37,367 nt of DNA from Mayfieldus profundus. Lineage in GTDB: Bacteria > Actinomycetota > Thermoleophilia > Solirubrobacterales > 70-9. Position 1 is the first letter of the stretch. The number at the start of each line of letters is the position of its first letter. Both the position numbers and the translations under genes were made by a program. Positions 33,316 through 37,367 of the stretch are shown one piece after another. Below the pieces are notes generated by a model. It saw only the letters and a list, made by a program, of their open reading frames with translations. It had not been told where the DNA came from and ran no database searches. The DNA is taken from assembly GCA_038040325.1 (NCBI GenBank), contig JBBPIM010000020.1, positions 1-37,367 on the forward strand. Reading direction: 5' to 3'.

Positions 33316-35150
33316 TCGAGGACGGAGCAGACCTCTCCGAGCAGATCGCGGCCGGCCGTACCGTGCTGTGCTGCGACACGCCGGCGCTGGGCGGGCATGT
33401 GAGCGGCTGGCTGCTGGTCAGCGGCTGGGCTCACGCCCCCGGCGGCGTCGCCGAGGTGCGGGTGTCGGTGGACGGGGCAGCGCAGCAGGGTGTCGAGGCC
33501 AACCTCCCTCGCCCCGACGTTCATCACGAGCACGGGGTGCCGCCCGACGCCGGGTTTCGCGCCCGCCTCGACACGCGGGGGTGGGGGGAGGGCGAGCACG
33601 AGCTCTCCCTCGAAGCCGTGTCCCGGGACGGCTCGTCGGCGCGGGTCCAGGGGCCGCTCACCGTCTCGGAACACGGCGCCTATCGCGATTGGTTGGAACG
33701 CCGCGGCGAGTCCCCGGGGCGAGTGACGCTGCCCTTCGGCCGGGGCCGGGTGGTGCGCGCGGACGGGAGCGATCTGGTCCCCGACCTTCGCCGCCTTGCG
33801 CGGCGCGGCCGCGGGCACCTGCTGGTCCTCGACGCTGCGGGCCGGCCTGCGCGGGGCGCGCGAGAGCGCGTGGCCCGAGCGTTTCGAGCCGACCCTCGTC
33901 CCGACCTGGTCTACGCGGACGAGGACGCGATCGTCGAGGACGGCGGCCGCGGGGCCGACTTCCTCAAGCCCGCCTGGTCCCCCGAGCTGCTGCTCTCGAC
34001 CGACTACGTGGGCCCGTTGCTGGGCGTGGGACCGGCCGCCGCCGCCGCGGCGCTCGATGCCGCGCCGGGGCCGATCGGGGGCATCTACGAGCTGTGCCTG
34101 GCGCTCGCCGACGCCCCGCTACGGGTCGAGCGGGTCCCCGAGGTGCTGTTCACCTGCGAGCGCCCACGCATCGCCCGAGACGACGATGAGGCGCGAGCGG
34201 CGATCGAGGCGCTCGGGCAGAGGCGCGGCCTGCGGGCGCGGATCGAGCCCGCCGAGGTTCCGGGGGCGCGCCACGTCGGCTGGGAGATCCGCGGGCGCCC
34301 GCGGGTCAGCGTGGTGATACCGACGGGCGCCTCGGGGGGACTGATCGCGGGATGCCTGGAGTCGATCGTGCGGAAGACCACCTATCCGGAGGTGGAGGTC
34401 GTGCTGGTGGATTCCAGCGGGGGCGCGCTGGACCGTCATCTCAGCCCGCTCGAGGGGGTCGAGCACCGCGTGGTGCGCTACCAGCGCGGCCCCGAGCGGT
34501 TCAACTTCCCGCGCGCGCTGCGCCTCGGCGTCGAAGCGGCCGGCGGCGAATACCTGCTGTTCTGCGACGACGACACCGAGGTCCTCACCCCGGAGTGGGT
34601 CGAGCGCATGCTGGAGCACGCGCAGCTTGACGGCGTCGGCGCCGTGGGCGCGAAGCTGCTGTTCCCGGACGGCGACGTGCAGCACGGCGGGGTCAACGTG
34701 GCGCGCGGCGCGCGCGGCGCCTACAACCTCTTCGCGCATCTGCCCGGCGAAGAGCCCGGCTACCGCGGCCTGCTGGGACTGGCTCGCAACACCAGCGCCG
34801 TGACCAGCGCCTGCATGATGGCCCCGGCGGAGCTGTTCCGCTCGCTGGGCGGGCTCGACGAGGACTACACCAACGACTACTGCGACCCGGACTTCTGCCA
34901 CCGTGCGATCGAGGCCGGCCTGCGGGTGGTCTGGACCCCACGCGCGGTGCTCGTGCACCGTGAGAAGCAGTCGCGCGAGGTGCAGCTGGACCCCGCCGAC
35001 CTTCGCCTCTACGAGCAGCTCTGGGGCGAACGCTTTGCGGGGGGTGACGACCTCTACCACCCGGGGTTCGCCGACTACCCCAGCTATCGCTACGCGGAGC
35101 CGTTTCCACCACACAATGTCGCCGTCGCAGGCCCCGCCGCGCACGCCTAG
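33312..35150 (+). CDS. Tandem family 2 glycosyltransferase with beta-sandwich N-terminus
   Basis: About 612 aa. An N-terminal beta-rich domain (GGHVSGWLLVSGWAHAPGGV; LPRPDVHHEHG; DAGFRARLD) resembles the start of the 918-aa transferase. Next comes a partial GT domain (RPDLVYADEDAIVEDGGRGA; FLKPAWSPELLLSTDYVGPL), as in two-module O-antigen transferases, then a full GT2 domain (RVSVVIPTGASGGLIAGCLE; EYLLFCDDDTEVLTPEWVER; LGGLDEDYTNDYCDPDFCHR). It likely extends or caps the exported chain. The start is uncertain: CTG 33312 overlaps the wzm stop (CTGA), and GTG 33363 is the first ordinary start. The gene is encoded directly behind wzm, so it is co-transcribed. Confidence 0.8.
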   Translation: MIEDGADLSEQIAAGRTVLCCDTPALGGHVSGWLLVSGWAHAPGGVAEVRVSVDGAAQQGVEANLPRPDVHHEHGVPPDAGFRARLDTRGWGEGEHELSLEAVSRDGSSARVQGPLTVSEHGAYRDWLERRGESPGRVTLPFGRGRVVRADGSDLVPDLRRLARRGRGHLLVLDAAGRPARGARERVARAFRADPRPDLVYADEDAIVEDGGRGADFLKPAWSPELLLSTDYVGPLLGVGPAAAAAALDAAPGPIGGIYELCLALADAPLRVERVPEVLFTCERPRIARDDDEARAAIEALGQRRGLRARIEPAEVPGARHVGWEIRGRPRVSVVIPTGASGGLIAGCLESIVRKTTYPEVEVVLVDSSGGALDRHLSPLEGVEHRVVRYQRGPERFNFPRALRLGVEAAGGEYLLFCDDDTEVLTPEWVERMLEHAQLDGVGAVGAKLLFPDGDVQHGGVNVARGARGAYNLFAHLPGEEPGYRGLLGLARNTSAVTSACMMAPAELFRSLGGLDEDYTNDYCDPDFCHRAIEAGLRVVWTPRAVLVHREKQSREVQLDPADLRLYEQLWGERFAGGDDLYHPGFADYPSYRYAEPFPPHNVAVAGPAAHA

Positions 35151-35223
35151 GCGGTCGTGAAGGGTTCCGCCCAGGCCTCGTAACGGTGCAGGAGGGGCGG
35201 GGCGGCGGCAGAAGTCCGCGCCG

Positions 35224-35553
35224 ATGGAGATCAAGGCAACACGAACCCTGGTCAAGTCGCAGCCGGAGCTGTGGGAGCTGCTCGACGACGAGCCCCAGCT
35301 GCGGTACTGGTGCGAGCAGCTGGGCGAGCTCGGAAGCGAGATCGAGGTGACCGTTCGCGAGCCGGGGCAGCGCATCGCCTGGCGCGGCTCCGGCGGCCCG
35401 GCCGCGGCGGTCGAGGTCACCCTGGCCGAGAAGGGATTCGGCACCCGGGTGGTGATCCGCGCCGAGGCCGAGTCGGGGCTCGCCGCCGACGGGTTGGAGC
35501 AGATCCTCGACGAGCTGTCCGAGCCCCGGCGGCGCCCCTTCAGCGCCTCGTAG
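35224..35553 (+). CDS. Small SRPBCC/START-like protein
   Basis: A 109-aa soluble protein that begins like a polyketide-cyclase/SRPBCC fold: MEIKATRTLVKSQPELWELL, then RYWCEQLGELGSEIEV, EPGQRIAWRGSGGPAAAVEV, FGTRVVIRAEAES and a final helix. It is shorter than the usual 140-150 aa, so some helices are missing. AGGAGGGG lies about 27 bases before the ATG, too far for a ribosome site. The ligand and link to the glycan genes are unknown; similar small proteins bind hydrophobic molecules. Confidence 0.65.
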   Translation: MEIKATRTLVKSQPELWELLDDEPQLRYWCEQLGELGSEIEVTVREPGQRIAWRGSGGPAAAVEVTLAEKGFGTRVVIRAEAESGLAADGLEQILDELSEPRRRPFSAS

Positions 35554-35613
35554 GCGCCGTTGCGCAGGCGCCGCGGAGGGTAAGGTGGGCGGTACCACCG
35601 GCCACCCGCCACC

Positions 35614-36570
35614 GTGAACGAGCGACGAACCCTGCTGCTGATCGGCGCCGGCGGCTTCGCCGGCGCCCACCTCCGCCAAGCCGCGGAGGCGGCCGGGATG
35701 CGGGTGGTCGGCGGCTCGCGCAGCCCCGCGGGGACCGAGGTCGCCTGCGACCTGCTGCAGCCGGCCTCGATCGCGGCCGCGATCGACGACGTGCGGCCGC
35801 AGGTGGTGGTCAACCTGGCGGGCGCGGCGTCGGTGGCGGAGAGCTGGCGTGAGCCGGGGGCAGCCTTCGCAGTGAACGCGACGGGGGCGTTGAACCTGCT
35901 CGAGGCGCTGGCCGCTTCGGCCTTCGACGCACAATTGATCTGCGCCTCCTCGGCCGAGGTCTACGGCCAGGCAGGGCCCGAGCGGATGCCGCTCCGCGAG
36001 GACGAGCCGCTGCGGCCGGTCTCCCCCTACGGCTCGAGCAAGGCCGCGATGGAGGTCGTCTGCGGGCAGTACGTGCGCTCGCACGGCATGCGGATCGCGG
36101 TCGTGCGCTCCTTCAACCAGCTCGGCCCCGGCCAGCCGGCGGCGTTCGTCGCCTCGGCGCTTGCGCGCCAGGTCGCGGCGGCGGAGGTGCGGGGCTCCGA
36201 CGCGGTCACCCTGGCGGTGGGTAACCTCTCCGCGGCCCGCGACTTCACCGACGTGCGCGACGGCGCACGTGCCTACCGGGAGATCGCCGCGGGGGGCGCG
36301 ACCGGGACCTACAACCTCTGTTCAGGGAAGCCAGTGAGGATCTCCAGCCTGATCGAGATGATGCGCGAGGCGACGCCGCTCGAGGTGGACACCTCCCCCG
36401 ATCCCGAGCTGACCCGGCCGGTGGACCCGCCGGTGGTCTACGGCTCGGCCCAGCGCCTGCGCGAGGCGACCGGCTGGGAGCCCGAGATCCCCCTGCAGCG
36501 GACGGTCGCCGAGCTGCTCGAATGGTGGAGGGCGGAGTTACGCGGCGAGCGCGAGGGGGCGGCGGCATGA
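35614..36570 (+). CDS. rmd: GDP-6-deoxy-D-mannose reductase-like SDR (RMD)
   Basis: A 318-aa extended SDR. NAD(P) motif GAGGFAGAHL is at 11-20, then VVVNLAGAASVAESWREPGA, ASSAEVYGQAGPERMPL with the catalytic Ser, and SPYGSSKAAMEVVCGQYVR with Tyr139 and Lys143. SFNQLGPGQPAAFVASALAR and AVGNLSAARDFTDVRDGARA are typical of RMD, which reduces GDP-4-keto-6-deoxymannose to GDP-D-rhamnose. A GDP-fucose or TDP-sugar reductase is less likely, because gmd follows with an ATGA overlap. The start GTG 35614 lacks a ribosome site; TAAGGT (35582-35587) may be its -10 box. Confidence 0.82.
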   Translation: MNERRTLLLIGAGGFAGAHLRQAAEAAGMRVVGGSRSPAGTEVACDLLQPASIAAAIDDVRPQVVVNLAGAASVAESWREPGAAFAVNATGALNLLEALAASAFDAQLICASSAEVYGQAGPERMPLREDEPLRPVSPYGSSKAAMEVVCGQYVRSHGMRIAVVRSFNQLGPGQPAAFVASALARQVAAAEVRGSDAVTLAVGNLSAARDFTDVRDGARAYREIAAGGATGTYNLCSGKPVRISSLIEMMREATPLEVDTSPDPELTRPVDPPVVYGSAQRLREATGWEPEIPLQRTVAELLEWWRAELRGEREGAAA

Positions 36571-37367
36571 GCTCGCGGCGAGCGCTGATAACCGGGATCA
36601 CCGGGCAGGACGGCAGCTACCTGGCCGAGCTGTTGCTGGAGAAGGGCTACGAGGTGCACGGCATGGTGCGGCGCCTGTCGAGCGAGAACTACGAGCGCCT
36701 GCAGTCCGTGCGCGACCGCATCACGCTGCACATGGGGGACCTGCTGGACCAACGCTCGCTGGTCGAGGCGCTGCGCGACTCGGAGCCCGACGAGATCTAC
36801 AACCTCGCCGCGATGTCGTTCGTCGCCGCCTCCTGGAGCCAGCCGACCCTTACCGCGGAGTTCACCGGGGTCGGGGTCACCCGGCTGCTCGAAGCGATGC
36901 GCGAGGTGTGCCCGGAGGCCCGCTTCTACCAGGCCTCCTCGAGCGAGATGTTCGGCAGGGTGCGCGAGACGCCGCAGAACGAGCGCACGCCGTTCTATCC
37001 GCGCAGCCCCTACGGCGTCGCCAAGGTCTACGGCCACTTCATCACCGTCAACTACCGCGAGTCGTACGGCCTCTTCGCGGTCTCCGGGATCCTCTTCAAC
37101 CACGAGGGGCCTCGCCGTGGGCTCGAGTTCGTGACGCGGAAGATCTCGGACGGCGTCGCACGCATCAAGCTCGGCCTCGCGGACGAGTTGCGGCTGGGCA
37201 ACCTCGACGCCAAGCGGGACTGGGGCTACGCGGGCGACTACGTCGAGGCGATGTGGATGATGCTGCAGGCCGACGAGCCGGAGGACTACGTGGTCGCGAC
37301 CGGCGAGGAGCACTCGGTGCGCGAGTTCGCCGAGATCGCCTTCGAGCACGCGGGCGTCGACATGGAG
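36567..37367 (+). CDS. gmd: GDP-mannose 4,6-dehydratase (partial, runs off the right edge)
   Basis: The first 267 residues are visible of about 320-350. The enzyme converts GDP-mannose to GDP-4-keto-6-deoxymannose. Marks: TGITGQDGSYLAELLLEKGY (9-28), GMVRRLSSENYERL (NADP-binding RR), NLAAMSFVAASWSQPTLTAE, YQASSSEMFGRVRETPQNER (121-140) and PFYPRSPYGVAKVYGHF with Tyr149 and Lys153. FNHEGPRRGLEFVTRKISDG and LGNLDAKRDWGYAGDYVEAM match GMD exactly in order. The ATG overlaps the rmd stop, so the two consecutive steps to GDP-D-rhamnose are coupled. Confidence 0.92.
   Translation, partial: MSSRRALITGITGQDGSYLAELLLEKGYEVHGMVRRLSSENYERLQSVRDRITLHMGDLLDQRSLVEALRDSEPDEIYNLAAMSFVAASWSQPTLTAEFTGVGVTRLLEAMREVCPEARFYQASSSEMFGRVRETPQNERTPFYPRSPYGVAKVYGHFITVNYRESYGLFAVSGILFNHEGPRRGLEFVTRKISDGVARIKLGLADELRLGNLDAKRDWGYAGDYVEAMWMMLQADEPEDYVVATGEEHSVREFAEIAFEHAGVDME

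Overview
The window reads as chromosomal DNA of a high-GC actinobacterium. Two non-methionine starts per few genes, tight ATGA/GTGA overlaps, TANNNT -10 hexamers a few bases in front of start codons, and a DUF2342-type zinc protease all point to Actinomycetota. Thermoleophilia (Solirubrobacter/Conexibacter-like) is my best guess, but that is inference and not shown by a marker gene. No rRNA, tRNA or CRISPR array was found.

Layout. (1) 1-6.2 kb, core-like: a UvrD-type helicase with the start of a RecB-like nuclease domain (minus, runs off the left edge), a divergent inositol-monophosphatase-family gene coupled to a DUF2342 metalloprotease, a convergent alpha/beta hydrolase, and a very basic coiled-coil protein behind a perfect 12-bp GAAC-N4-GTTC palindrome that looks like a LexA (SOS) box. 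(2) About 6.2-18.1 kb, accessory island of visibly lower GC, nearly all on the minus strand: a 5'-truncated serine recombinase, a single-chain type ISP-like restriction-modification protein, a small unknown ORF, a HEPN-like protein, a small membrane protein, an IS transposase, a two-gene operon of a ParB-like nuclease-domain protein and an unknown partner, several small orphan genes, and an operon of two unknown proteins preceded by a tiny basic peptide. (3) About 18.1-37.4 kb, a surface polysaccharide locus: a polytopic membrane protein, UDP-glucuronate decarboxylase, GT2, an SDR, a polyprenyl-phosphate sugar-1-phosphate transferase, a convergent four-gene minus operon (WsaF-type rhamnosyltransferase, DUF707-like, GT4, WecG/TagA/CpsF), divergent Wzt/Wzm ABC exporter genes with a tandem GT2, a small SRPBCC-like protein, and GDP-6-deoxymannose reductase followed by GDP-mannose 4,6-dehydratase (cut by the right edge).

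How the genes fit together: the sugar-1-phosphate transferase would prime a polyprenyl-phosphate carrier. WecG-type and GT2/GT4/WsaF-type enzymes would extend it with sugars that plausibly include D-rhamnose (GMD plus RMD) and xylose (UXS). Wzm/Wzt would export the finished chain, with the Wzt C-terminal domain reading its end. The island probably arrived by a serine-recombinase element and carries candidate anti-phage functions (type ISP R-M, HEPN). At the junction between island and polysaccharide locus sits an 85-bp imperfect, frameshifted copy of the uxs promoter and gene start, which suggests a past rearrangement there.

Limits: all calls come from reading motifs by eye. No similarity search, GC measurement or structure prediction was run.
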